This document shows, piece after piece, positions 36,382 to 44,250 of a stretch of DNA of 64,000 nucleotides. The notes beneath the pieces were generated by a model, which was given only the letters and a program-made list of their open reading frames with translations, was not told the DNA's origin and did no database searches. Both the position numbers and the translations under genes were made by a program. The DNA comes from XN24 sp964462675 (lineage in GTDB: Bacteria; Pseudomonadota; Gammaproteobacteria; Steroidobacterales; XN24): the NCBI GenBank assembly GCA_964462675.1, contig CAYWYS010000010.1:16986-80985 (forward strand), in the 5' to 3' direction. Position 1 is the first letter of the stretch, and each line of letters starts with the position of its first letter.

Positions 36382-37110
36382 TTGCTGCGCGTCGAGCTCG
36401 AGCCGGCATTCATCCTGCACCACCGGCCGTTCCGGGACACCAGCGTGCTGCTGGAAGTGTTCAGCCGGGACCACGGCCGGGTCGGGCTGGTCGCGCGCGG
36501 CGCCCGCGGGCCGCGCAGCCGCCTGAAAGGCGTCCTGCAGCCATTTCGGCCGCTGCTGCTGTCGTGGCAGCTGCGGGGCGAGCTCGGCACGCTGACCGGC
36601 GCCGAGGCGGCCGGCGCTGCGCTCGTCGTGCCGGCCGGCGGGGACGCCCTGCTGGCGCTGTATTACCTGAACGAGCTGCTGCTGCGGCTGACGGCCCGGC
36701 TCGACCCGCAGCGGGAGTTGCATGCCGTATATGCGCGCGCGGTCGAGGCACTGCTGGCCGGCGACGCCGTCGCCCCGGCCCTGCGGCGCTTCGAGAAGCG
36801 CCTGCTCGACTCGCTCGGCTACGGGCCGGACCTGGCCCGGGATGTGGCCGGCGAGCCGCTCGACGCGGCCGGCAGCTATAGCTACGACCCGGCTTCGGGC
36901 CTCGCGGCCTGTCGGCCGGACGCGGCGGGCGCGCTGCTTGGCGCCTCGCTGCTGGCGCTGGCGGAAGATCGCCTGGTGGAGCCGCGGGCGCTGGCCGACG
37001 CCAGGCGCCTGTTGCGGGCCGCGCTGGATCCGCACCTCGACGGCCGGCCGCTGAAGACCCGCGAAATGCTGGGCCGAATGAGGGGGACACTGCTCAAAAC
37101 GCGTTTTTAG
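36382..37110 (+). CDS. recO: DNA repair protein RecO
   Basis: RecO helps load RecA on SSB-coated gaps within the RecFOR pathway. The N-terminal OB fold (PAFILHHRPFRDTSVLLEVF, then DHGRVGLVARGARGPRSRLKG) is typical. The helical middle has YYLNELLLRLTARLDPQREL and FEKRLLDSLGYGPDL; the zinc site seen in some homologues is not evident. The 242-residue protein starts at TTG five bases after era. Its last residues (RGTLLKTRF) and stop come from a palindromic repeat, since homologues end near RPLKTREML. Confidence 0.92.
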   Translation: MLRVELEPAFILHHRPFRDTSVLLEVFSRDHGRVGLVARGARGPRSRLKGVLQPFRPLLLSWQLRGELGTLTGAEAAGAALVVPAGGDALLALYYLNELLLRLTARLDPQRELHAVYARAVEALLAGDAVAPALRRFEKRLLDSLGYGPDLARDVAGEPLDAAGSYSYDPASGLAACRPDAAGALLGASLLALAEDRLVEPRALADARRLLRAALDPHLDGRPLKTREMLGRMRGTLLKTRF

Positions 37111-37120
37111 CAGTGTCCCC
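37083..37120. repeat. GGGGACACTG-family palindrome at the recO 3' end
   Basis: A 38-bp palindrome: GGGGACACTGCT (37083-37094) pairs with AGCAGTGTCCCC (37109-37120), around AAAACGCGTTTT. One C/T mismatch breaks otherwise full symmetry. The recO stop codon lies inside. The arm sequence is the same as the inner palindrome after dnaE (981-1010). Confidence 0.85.
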
Positions 37121-37166
37121 ATGGCAAACTATCGGGCTTAATCGTGGTATTCGGCAGGATAGGTCG

Positions 37167-37904
37167 ATGAAGAGCACCATAGCGCTGGGGGTCAACATCG
37201 ACCATGTGGCGACGATCCGCCAGGCGCGGCGCACGCGCTACCCGGACCCGGTCTACGCTGCGCTGATGGCGGAACAGGCCGGCGCGGACAGCATCACGCT
37301 GCACCTGCGGGAGGACCGCCGGCACATCCAGGACCGCGATCTGCGCGCCATGAAAGACGTGCTGCAGACGCGCATGAACCTCGAGATGGCGGTCACCGAC
37401 GAGATGCTCGAGATCGCGACCGAGGTGCGGCCCCGCGACGTCTGCCTCGTGCCGGAGCGTCGCGAGGAGCTGACCACCGAGGGCGGCCTCGACGTCGTCG
37501 GGCAGCTCGACCGGCTGCGCGACGCGGTGGCCAAACTCGCGGCATCGGGCATCCGCGTCTCGCTGTTCATCGACCCGGATCCGCGCCAGCTCGAGGCATC
37601 GCATGCGGCCGGCGCGCCGGTGGTCGAGCTGCATACCGGCTGCTATGCGGATGCCGCCGACGAGCGCAGCCGCGCCGCTGAACTGGCCCGGGTGCGCGAG
37701 GCCGCGCGGGCCGGCACCGCGCTCGGCCTGGCGGTCAACGCCGGCCACGGGCTGAACTACCACAACGTGCAGCCGATCGCGCGCATCCCGGAAATCGTCG
37801 AGCTGAACATCGGCCACGCGATCGTGGCGCGCGCGATCTTCGACGGCCTGTCGACCGCGGTCATCGAGATGAAGCGCCTGATGACCGAGGCGCGGCTGCA
37901 GTGA
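37167..37904 (+). CDS. pdxJ: Pyridoxine 5'-phosphate synthase
   Basis: PdxJ closes the pyridoxine ring from 3-amino-1-phosphohydroxyacetone and deoxyxylulose 5-phosphate in vitamin B6 synthesis. The start MKSTIALGVNIDHVATIRQA fixes the ATG. The TIM-barrel motifs ITLHLREDRRHIQDRDL, NLEMAVTDEML, CLVPERREELTTEGGLD, HTGCYAD and AVNAGHGLNYHN with ELNIGHAIVARA are all present. The 245-residue length is normal. recO-pdxJ-acpS is the E. coli order; acpS overlaps by four bases. Confidence 0.97.
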   Translation: MKSTIALGVNIDHVATIRQARRTRYPDPVYAALMAEQAGADSITLHLREDRRHIQDRDLRAMKDVLQTRMNLEMAVTDEMLEIATEVRPRDVCLVPERREELTTEGGLDVVGQLDRLRDAVAKLAASGIRVSLFIDPDPRQLEASHAAGAPVVELHTGCYADAADERSRAAELARVREAARAGTALGLAVNAGHGLNYHNVQPIARIPEIVELNIGHAIVARAIFDGLSTAVIEMKRLMTEARLQ

Positions 37905-38287
37905 TCTACGGCATCGGCACGGACCTCATCAGGCTCGACCGCATCGAGGCGACCCTCGAGCGCTTCGGCGAGCATTTCGTGCAACGTCTGCTGATGCCGG
38001 AGGAAGACGCGCAGTACCGGCGCCAGCAGCGCAAGGCGCGCTTCCTGGCGATGCGCTTCGCCGGCAAGGAGGCGGTGGTCAAGGCGATGGGCACCGGTTT
38101 CAGCAACGGCATGTGGATTCGCGACGTCGGCATCGTCGCCGACGCCCGCGGCAAGCCGGAGATCGTCTACTCCGCGCGCGGCCGCGCGCTGTGCCGGCAG
38201 ATGGGCATCGGTGCGGGGCATGTCAGCCTGAGCGACGAGGCGGGCGTCGTCGTCGCGTTTGCGGTGCTGCTGAAGGCCGGCGCATGA
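37901..38287 (+). CDS. acpS: Holo-[acyl-carrier-protein] synthase
   Basis: AcpS transfers the phosphopantetheine arm of CoA to acyl carrier protein. The GTG start gives MIYGIGTDLIRLDRIE with the metal-binding Asp8. The second motif, RFLAMRFAGKEAVVKAMGTG, holds the catalytic glutamate and lysine. The protein has 128 residues and ends with HVSLSDEAGVVVAFAVLL. It overlaps pdxJ and the next gene by four bases each. Confidence 0.95.
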   Translation: MIYGIGTDLIRLDRIEATLERFGEHFVQRLLMPEEDAQYRRQQRKARFLAMRFAGKEAVVKAMGTGFSNGMWIRDVGIVADARGKPEIVYSARGRALCRQMGIGAGHVSLSDEAGVVVAFAVLLKAGA

Positions 38288-39057
38288 GCACGCTGGTGTT
38301 CGACATCGAGACCGTGCCCGACACGGACTTCGGCCGGCGCTATCTCGCGCTGGACGGCCTGGCGGAGGACGAGATCGCCCAGGCGATGTTTGCCCTGCGC
38401 CGCGAGCGGGCCGGCCACGACTTCCTGCCGCTGCACCAGCATCGCATCGTGGCGATCTCCTGCGCGATGCGTTCCCAGGACGGCTTCCGGCTGTGGTCGC
38501 TGGGTGATGCGGATGCGGACGAGGCCGAGCTCGTCACGCGCTTTTTCGACGGCATCGAGCGCTTCAGCCCCGAGCTGGTCTCGTGGAATGGCTCGGGCTT
38601 CGACCTGCCGGTGCTGCACTACCGTGCGCTGCGCCACGGCATTGCCGCGCCGCGCTACTGGGAGATCGGCGATGCGGACCGGGAGTTCCGCTACAACAAC
38701 TACCTGGGCCGGTTCCACTGGCGGCACATCGACCTGATGGACGTGCTCGCGGGCTACCAGCTGCGCGGCGCCGCGAAGCTCGACGAGCTCGCGGTGCTGC
38801 TCGGCCTGCCGGGCAAGCTCGGCCTCAGCGGCGACCGTGTCTGGGGCGCCTGGCGCGATGGCCAGATCGGCGCGATCCGCGATTATTGCGAGACCGACGT
38901 GCTGAACACCTGGCTGGTGTTCCTGCGTTTCGAGCAGTTTCGCGGGCGGCGCACGGCGGCGGAGGTCGAGGCGGAGCAGCAACTCGTCGTCGACACGCTG
39001 CGCAAGGACGCCCGGCCGCACCTGCAGGAATTCCTCGCGGCCTGGGGCCGGGCATGA
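38284..39057 (+). CDS. DnaQ-like 3'-5' exonuclease (PolB-type, PF10108-like)
   Basis: A 257-residue stand-alone exonuclease of the predicted PolB-like family. The three Exo motifs are visible: LVFDIETVPD at the N-terminus (Exo I, with Asp and Glu), SWNGSGFDLPVLHYRAL (Exo II) and IRDYCETDVLNTW (Exo III). The central YNNYLGRFHWRHIDLMDVLAGY is also typical. Proofreading-type 3'-5' exonuclease activity is expected; the in vivo substrate is unknown. It is coupled by overlap to acpS upstream and rlmD downstream. Confidence 0.85.
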   Translation: MSTLVFDIETVPDTDFGRRYLALDGLAEDEIAQAMFALRRERAGHDFLPLHQHRIVAISCAMRSQDGFRLWSLGDADADEAELVTRFFDGIERFSPELVSWNGSGFDLPVLHYRALRHGIAAPRYWEIGDADREFRYNNYLGRFHWRHIDLMDVLAGYQLRGAAKLDELAVLLGLPGKLGLSGDRVWGAWRDGQIGAIRDYCETDVLNTWLVFLRFEQFRGRRTAAEVEAEQQLVVDTLRKDARPHLQEFLAAWGRA

Positions 39058-40370
39058 GCCGCAGGCCCGACCCGACGCCGTTCGAGGCGCGGGTGCTGGA
39101 CCTGGCGCACGACGGACGCGGTGTCGCGAAGCTCGACGGCAAAACCGTATTCATCGCCGATGCGCTGCCGGGGGAACGCGTGCGCGCCACGCGTGTCAGC
39201 CGGCGGCGCAGTCACGACGAGGCCGAGCTCGTCGAGGTGCTGGAAGCCGCGGCACAGCGCGTCAGCCCGCGCTGCGCGCACTTCGGCACTTGCGGCGGCT
39301 GCAGCCTCCAGCACCTGGCGCCGGCCGCGCAGCTCGCCGCCAAGGACGACCACCTGCACGATACGCTGCGGCGCATCGGTCACGTGACGCCGGCCGCGCG
39401 CTACGCGCCGATCGCCGGGCCCGCCTGGGCTTACCGGCGCCGCGCGCGGCTCGGGGTGCGCATGGTCGACAAGAAAGGGCGCGTGCTGGTCGGCTTCCGC
39501 GAGCGGCGCAAGCCGCTGGTCGCGGACATGGACTCCTGCGAGGTACTGGCGGGCGGCATCGGGGCCCTGTTGCCGGCGTTGGCCGAGCTGATCGGCGGCC
39601 TCGCGATCGCGCGGCGCGTGCCGCAGGTCGAGGTGGCTGTCGGCGACGACCGCCGGGCGCTCGTGTTCCGGGTGCTGGACCCGGCATCGCCGGACGATCT
39701 GCTGCGCCTCGACCGCTTCGGCCAAGCGCATGGCGTGGACATCTGGCTGCAGCCCGGCGGCCTCGACACGCTGTATCCGCTGCGCGAGGACACGCCGCAG
39801 CCGAGTTACCGCCTGGTCGATTTCGACCTGCAGCTGGCGTTCCTGCCGACCGATTTCATCCAGGTCAATGCCGCGATCAATGCTCAGGCCGTGGCGCGCG
39901 CGGTCGAGTTGCTGGCGCCGGCGGACGGCGACCGGGTCGTGGACCTGTTCTGCGGCCTGGGAAATTTCAGCTTCGCGCTCGCGCGCCGCGGGGCGCGCGT
40001 GCGCGGCGTCGAGGGCGACGCATCACTGGTCGCACGGGCGCGTGACAACGCCGCACGCAACGGTCTCGAAGTCGCGTTCCACGTCGCCAACCTGTTCGAG
40101 GACTGCCGCGAGCTGCCGTGGGCACGGGAGGCCTGCGAGGGCCTGCTGCTTGATCCGCCGCGTGCCGGGGCCGAGGCGTCGATCCAGCTGGTCCGGGTGC
40201 TGCAGCCGCGCCGCATCGTGTACGTCTCCTGCCACCCCGGGACGCTTGCGCGCGATGCGGGTATTCTGGTCAACGAATTTGGCTACCGCCTCAGTGGCGC
40301 CGGGGTCATGGACATGTTTCCGCACACGGCTCACGTGGAATCGATCGCCATGTTCGAGCGCGGCAAGTAG
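39054..40370 (+). CDS. rlmD: 23S rRNA (uracil(1939)-C5)-methyltransferase
   Basis: RlmD (RumA) methylates U1939 of 23S rRNA. The N-terminal TRAM domain (FEARVLDLAHDGRGVAKLDG) is followed by a [4Fe-4S] cysteine cluster (CAHFGTCGGCSLQHL). The methyltransferase core comes next: FIQVNAAINAQAV, the SAM loop VVDLFCGLGNFSFALARRG, LLLDPPRAG and the nucleophile motif VYVSCHPGTLARD. The 438-residue length is normal. It is coupled by overlap to the exonuclease gene. Confidence 0.95.
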   Translation: MSRRPDPTPFEARVLDLAHDGRGVAKLDGKTVFIADALPGERVRATRVSRRRSHDEAELVEVLEAAAQRVSPRCAHFGTCGGCSLQHLAPAAQLAAKDDHLHDTLRRIGHVTPAARYAPIAGPAWAYRRRARLGVRMVDKKGRVLVGFRERRKPLVADMDSCEVLAGGIGALLPALAELIGGLAIARRVPQVEVAVGDDRRALVFRVLDPASPDDLLRLDRFGQAHGVDIWLQPGGLDTLYPLREDTPQPSYRLVDFDLQLAFLPTDFIQVNAAINAQAVARAVELLAPADGDRVVDLFCGLGNFSFALARRGARVRGVEGDASLVARARDNAARNGLEVAFHVANLFEDCRELPWAREACEGLLLDPPRAGAEASIQLVRVLQPRRIVYVSCHPGTLARDAGILVNEFGYRLSGAGVMDMFPHTAHVESIAMFERGK

Positions 40371-40384
40371 CAGGGCGCAGAGCG

Positions 40385-40885
40385 ATGGCGCCCGCGATCC
40401 GCATCGAGATCGACCTGGCGGGACAGAGCCTGGCACTGCTGCGGGCCGGCGAGGCGACGCGCCGCTGGCCGGTCTCGACGGCGCGCAACGGCGCCGGTGA
40501 GCTGCTGGGCAGCGAGCAGACGCCTCGTGGCCGGCACGTGATCCGCGCACGCATCGGCGCCGGCCTGCCGGCCGGCGCGGTGCTGGTCGGCCGGCGGCCG
40601 ACGGGCGAAATCTGGTCGCCGGCGCTCGCCCGGGCGCATCCCGGGCGCGACTGGATCCTGACGAGGATCCTCTGGCTCAGCGGCCTGGAGCCCGGCCGCA
40701 ACCGGCTCGGCGAGGTGGACACGATGCGCCGCTACATTTATATCCATGGCACGCCGGACGACGCGCCGCTGGGCGTGCCGGCCTCGCATGGCTGCATCCG
40801 GATGGCGAATGCCGACATCATCGAGCTGTTCGAACTCGCGCCGGCCGGCACCGAGGTATTGATCGCGGAGAGCATGCGGGCATGA
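40385..40885 (+). CDS. L,D-transpeptidase (YkuD) domain protein
   Basis: The 166-residue protein is little more than a YkuD domain. The conserved IYIHGTPDD and ASHGCIRMANADIIEL hold the catalytic His and Cys137, and the N-terminus (IRIEIDLAGQSLALLRAGE) is the usual first strand pair. YkuD enzymes form 3-3 peptidoglycan cross-links or attach proteins to peptidoglycan in the periplasm. No signal peptide or membrane segment is seen from this start, so export would need another route or a cytosolic role. It is followed by nagZ with a four-base overlap, a recurrent pairing, pointing to wall recycling. Confidence 0.85.
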   Translation: MAPAIRIEIDLAGQSLALLRAGEATRRWPVSTARNGAGELLGSEQTPRGRHVIRARIGAGLPAGAVLVGRRPTGEIWSPALARAHPGRDWILTRILWLSGLEPGRNRLGEVDTMRRYIYIHGTPDDAPLGVPASHGCIRMANADIIELFELAPAGTEVLIAESMRA

Positions 40886-41928
40886 CGCTGGGACCGGTGA
40901 TGCTCGATATCGAGGGCCTGGCCCTGACGGCCGAGGACCGGGAGCTGCTGCGGCACCCCAATGTCGGCGGCGTGATCCTGTTCGCGCGCAACTACGAGTC
41001 CCCGGAACAGTTGGCGCGCCTGACCGGCGAGATTCACGCGCTGCGTCGCCCGGAACTGGTCATCGCCGTCGACCAGGAAGGCGGCCGAGTGCAGCGTTTC
41101 CGCGCAGGCTTCACGCCATTGCCGCCGATGCACCTGATCGGGAGACGCTATGACCTCGAGCGCGACCAGGCGCTGCAGCTGGCGGAGACCTGCGGCTGGC
41201 TGATGGCCGCGGAGCTCAGGTCGGCCGGCGTGGACCTGAGTTTCGCACCCGTGCTCGACCTCGACTACGGCCTCAGCGAGGTCATCGGCGATCGCGCCTT
41301 TCACCGCGATCCCGAGGCGGTGGCGCATCTTGCCGGCCGCTTCGCCGCCGGCATGCGGCACGCGGGCATGGCGGCGGTCGGCAAGCATTTTCCCGGCCAC
41401 GGCGGCGTGGTCGCCGATTCCCACCATGCGCTGCCCGAGGACCGCCGGCCCTATGCCGACTTGCTCGACGACATGAGTCCATACGAGCGGCTGATCGCCG
41501 AGGGCCTCGCCGGCGTCATGGCGGCCCACGTGGTCTATGCGCGCCTCGATCGCCTGCCGGCCGGCTTTTCGCGCTGGTGGCTCGGCACCGAGTTGCGCAT
41601 CAGGCTGCGCTTCCAGGGCGCAATTTTCTCCGACGACCTCTCCATGGCGGGCGCGGCATTTGCGGGTTCGCCGGAGTCGCGCGCGGCGCTGGCGCTCGAG
41701 GCCGGCTGTGATGTCGTGCTGGTGTGCAACGATCGGCCGGCTGCCGTGGCGGTCGTCGAATCGCTGGGCGACTGGTGCGAGCCCGCCGCCCACCTGCGTC
41801 TCGCGCGGCTGCGCGGGCGCGGCGAGTACGGCAGCCCGTTGCCGTCGTCGGCCGAATGGCGTCGCGCCGTGACCATGGTGCAGGCGTTCGAGGAAGAACG
41901 GCCGCAACTGGTTCTCGAGGGCGAGTGA
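40882..41928 (+). CDS. nagZ: Beta-N-acetylhexosaminidase NagZ
   Basis: NagZ, a cytoplasmic family 3 glycosidase, removes GlcNAc from anhydromuropeptides in wall recycling, which in relatives also feeds AmpC induction. The 348-residue product has VMLDIEGLALTAEDRELL, NVGGVILFARNYESPEQL, IAVDQEGGRVQRF and VGKHFPGHGGVVADSHHALP with the catalytic histidine. The nucleophile aspartate is in FSDDLSMAGA. In Pseudomonas it also lies next to the methylthioinosine phosphorylase gene, as here. Confidence 0.95.
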   Translation: MTLGPVMLDIEGLALTAEDRELLRHPNVGGVILFARNYESPEQLARLTGEIHALRRPELVIAVDQEGGRVQRFRAGFTPLPPMHLIGRRYDLERDQALQLAETCGWLMAAELRSAGVDLSFAPVLDLDYGLSEVIGDRAFHRDPEAVAHLAGRFAAGMRHAGMAAVGKHFPGHGGVVADSHHALPEDRRPYADLLDDMSPYERLIAEGLAGVMAAHVVYARLDRLPAGFSRWWLGTELRIRLRFQGAIFSDDLSMAGAAFAGSPESRAALALEAGCDVVLVCNDRPAAVAVVESLGDWCEPAAHLRLARLRGRGEYGSPLPSSAEWRRAVTMVQAFEEERPQLVLEGE

Positions 41929-41972
41929 GGCGCGCCGCCTGCTCGCATGGCGTGCCTGCAACGGATGATCCG

Positions 41973-42533
41973 ATGACTGAAGATTTTGAGGCAATACTGG
42001 CACGCGCGGAGCGCCTTGCGGATCGCGCGGCGGTGGAGGTCGCGCTCGACCGGATGGCCGGCGAGATCAGCCGCGACCTGGCCGGCCGCGATCCGCTCGT
42101 GCTCGCGGTCATGGTCGGCGGCCTGATGCCGGCCGCATGGCTGCTGGAGCGCCTCGCGTTCCCGCTGCAACTCGACTATGTCCATGCCACGCGCTATCGC
42201 GGCGGCACGCGCGGCGACGAGCACATCGAATGGCTGGCGCGGCCGCGCACGCCGCTGGCCGGCCGTGCCGTGCTCGTCATCGATGACATTCTCGACGAGG
42301 GCCATACGCTGGCGGCGATCCTGGCCGACTGCCGGGGGCAGGGCGCGGCCGAGGTCCGCAGTGCGGTGCTCGTCGAAAAGCAGCACGCGCGCCGTGTCGC
42401 CGGCCTGCACGCCGACTACACCGGGCTGCGGGTCGGCGACCGCTACCTGTTCGGCTGCGGCATGGATTATCACGAGCGCCACAGGCAACATGCCTCGGTC
42501 TACGCACTCGCTCGGGAGGACGACCGCGGATGA
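41973..42533 (+). CDS. hpt: Hypoxanthine-guanine phosphoribosyltransferase
   Basis: A 186-residue type I phosphoribosyltransferase. VLAVMVGGLMPAAWLLERL forms the first loop, LDYVHATRYRGGTRG the hood, and AVLVIDDILDEGHTLAAIL the PRPP-binding signature. The later VLVEKQHARRV, the lysine motif and CGMDYHERHRQ point to a purine (hypoxanthine/guanine) enzyme rather than a pyrimidine one. The ATG is preferred over an in-frame GTG overlapping nagZ, which adds 16 unconserved residues. The stop overlaps the next gene by four bases, and that enzyme releases hypoxanthine, the substrate used here. Confidence 0.88.
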   Translation: MTEDFEAILARAERLADRAAVEVALDRMAGEISRDLAGRDPLVLAVMVGGLMPAAWLLERLAFPLQLDYVHATRYRGGTRGDEHIEWLARPRTPLAGRAVLVIDDILDEGHTLAAILADCRGQGAAEVRSAVLVEKQHARRVAGLHADYTGLRVGDRYLFGCGMDYHERHRQHASVYALAREDDRG

Positions 42534-43273
42534 GCATGCTGGCGATCATCGGCGGCACCGGCCTCGCGGCCCTCGACGGCCTGCAGGTCGAACGCAGTGA
42601 TGCCCTGTCGACCCCGTGGGGCGAGCCGTCGGCGCCATTGCTCCACGGCCGGATCGACGGCCGGCCGATCGTGTTCCTGGCGCGTCACGGCACCGCACGC
42701 GCGATCGCGCCGCACGCGGTCAACTATCGTGCCAATATCTGGGCGTTGCGCGCAGCAGGCGTGCAACAGGTCGTCGCCGTCAATGCGGTCGGCGGCATCG
42801 GCGACGGCTTCGCGCCGGGCACGCTGGCGGTGCCGGCGCAGCTGATCGACTATACTTGGGGCCGTGCGCACACTTTCTGTGACGGGCCGATCGAACCGCT
42901 GCAGCATGTCGATTTCACCGAGCCCTACAGTCGCGCGCTGCGCGCCGAGCTGCTGGCTGCCGCGCACGCGGCCGGGATACCCGCCAGGGATGGGGGGGTC
43001 TATGGCGCAACACAGGGGCCGCGACTCGAGACTGCGGCGGAAATTGTGCGGCTGGCGCGCGACGGCTGCGACATCGTCGGCATGACCGGGATGCCGGAGG
43101 CCGGGCTCGCCCGCGAGGCCGGGCTCGAGTACGCCTGCCTGGCCGTGGTCGTGAACTGGGCCGCCGGGCGCAGCAAGGACATTCACGCGGAACTGGAGCG
43201 CTGGGTGAACGAGGGCATGGCCGGCGCGCGGCGCGTGCTCGGCGCGCTGCTGGCGGCACGGGGCGCAGCATGA
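42530..43273 (+). CDS. S-methyl-5'-thioinosine phosphorylase (PNP family)
   Basis: A 247-residue nucleoside phosphorylase of the MTAP/PNP type II family: LAIIGGTGLAALDG phosphate loop, LARHGTARAIAPHAVNYRANIWAL, VVAVNAVGGIGDGFAPGTLAVP and YGATQGPRLETAAEI with DIVGMTGMPEAGLAREAGL. Beside nagZ in Pseudomonas the equivalent protein splits methylthioinosine into hypoxanthine and methylthioribose 1-phosphate, so that activity is inferred; methylthioadenosine or other purine nucleosides are alternatives. The adjacent hpt would recover the hypoxanthine as IMP. Confidence 0.85.
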   Translation: MSMLAIIGGTGLAALDGLQVERSDALSTPWGEPSAPLLHGRIDGRPIVFLARHGTARAIAPHAVNYRANIWALRAAGVQQVVAVNAVGGIGDGFAPGTLAVPAQLIDYTWGRAHTFCDGPIEPLQHVDFTEPYSRALRAELLAAAHAAGIPARDGGVYGATQGPRLETAAEIVRLARDGCDIVGMTGMPEAGLAREAGLEYACLAVVVNWAAGRSKDIHAELERWVNEGMAGARRVLGALLAARGAA

Positions 43274-44250
43274 GCGAGTCGACGCATCGCGGGCGCTTGC
43301 CCGAGGGGCTGGCGGAGCGACTCCTCGCGGCGACCGACGAAGGCGTCGCGATCGTGGCCGGGGAGGATCCGGCGCATCCGGTTGCCTGGGTCAATCCGGC
43401 CTTCGAGCGGATCACCGGCTTCCGCGCTGATCAGCTCGTCGGGCTCAACCTGCGCGTGCTGCAGGGCGGCGACCGGGAACAGCCGGGGCTGGCCGAGCTG
43501 CGAGACGCGATCGCCGGTTGGCGGGGCTGTCGCGTCCTGCTGCGCAATTACCGCCCGGATGGTGAGCCTTACTGGCACCAGCTGCGTGTCGAGCCGTTCA
43601 CGGATGCGCACGGCGCCCGCTGGTGGGCCGGTTTCTCGCGCGACGTGACCGCGCAGCGCGAGATGGAACTCCAGCTCGGGCGGCGCAGCGAGGAGCTGGG
43701 CGATGCGCAGCGCCGGCTGGCCGAAGTGGACCCGATCGATCGCCTCACCGGGCTGCAAAGCGCCCCGAGCTTCGAGGTCGCGCTCGAGCTCGGCTGGTTT
43801 TCCTGCGCCAGGGACCGGCGTGCGCTGGCGCTGTTCGTTTTCGCGCCGGACTATTTCAACGTGTATCTCGATACCTTCGGCCGCGTCGCCGGTGATTCCT
43901 GCCTGCGGATGCTGGCGCGCAGCGTCGGCGCGGCCTTCCGGCGCGCCAGCGACGTGGCCGCGCGCATCGACGATGCGCAGTTCGCTGCGCTGGGCATGGA
44001 CATGGACCGTGACCAGCTCGAACCGCATTCGCGCCGCGTCTGCGACCGGGTGCGGGCGCTGGCGATCCACAACCCGCATGCGCCGCTGGCGCGCAACCTG
44101 ACGGTCAGCGCCGTCGTGATGCTCGTGCGGCCGGGCCGCATGGCGGATTGGCGCGGCCTGCTCGCGCAGGCGCGACAGGAGCTTGCCGCGGCCCAGGCCG
44201 CAGGTATCGAGCAAGTCGTGGTCAGCGAGTTCGGCGCGCCGGCCGACTGA
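43270..44250 (+). CDS. LOV-like PAS protein with a degenerate GGDEF domain
   Basis: The 326-residue cytoplasmic protein has an N-terminal PAS domain of LOV type: AWVNPAFERITGFRADQLVG, then LNLRVLQGG, NYRPDGEPYWHQLRVEPF and GFSRDVTAQRE. The photoactive cysteine of the GxNCRFLQ motif is replaced by Leu61. A short coiled linker leads to a GGDEF-like domain starting DRLTGLQSAPSFEVALE. Its catalytic GGDEF is DDAQF (residues 234-238), and substrate residues are not kept. It is therefore unlikely to make cyclic di-GMP and may act as a receptor or regulator. It overlaps the upstream gene by four bases and abuts the csiV-like gene tail to tail. Confidence 0.8.
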   Translation: MSESTHRGRLPEGLAERLLAATDEGVAIVAGEDPAHPVAWVNPAFERITGFRADQLVGLNLRVLQGGDREQPGLAELRDAIAGWRGCRVLLRNYRPDGEPYWHQLRVEPFTDAHGARWWAGFSRDVTAQREMELQLGRRSEELGDAQRRLAEVDPIDRLTGLQSAPSFEVALELGWFSCARDRRALALFVFAPDYFNVYLDTFGRVAGDSCLRMLARSVGAAFRRASDVAARIDDAQFAALGMDMDRDQLEPHSRRVCDRVRALAIHNPHAPLARNLTVSAVVMLVRPGRMADWRGLLAQARQELAAAQAAGIEQVVVSEFGAPAD

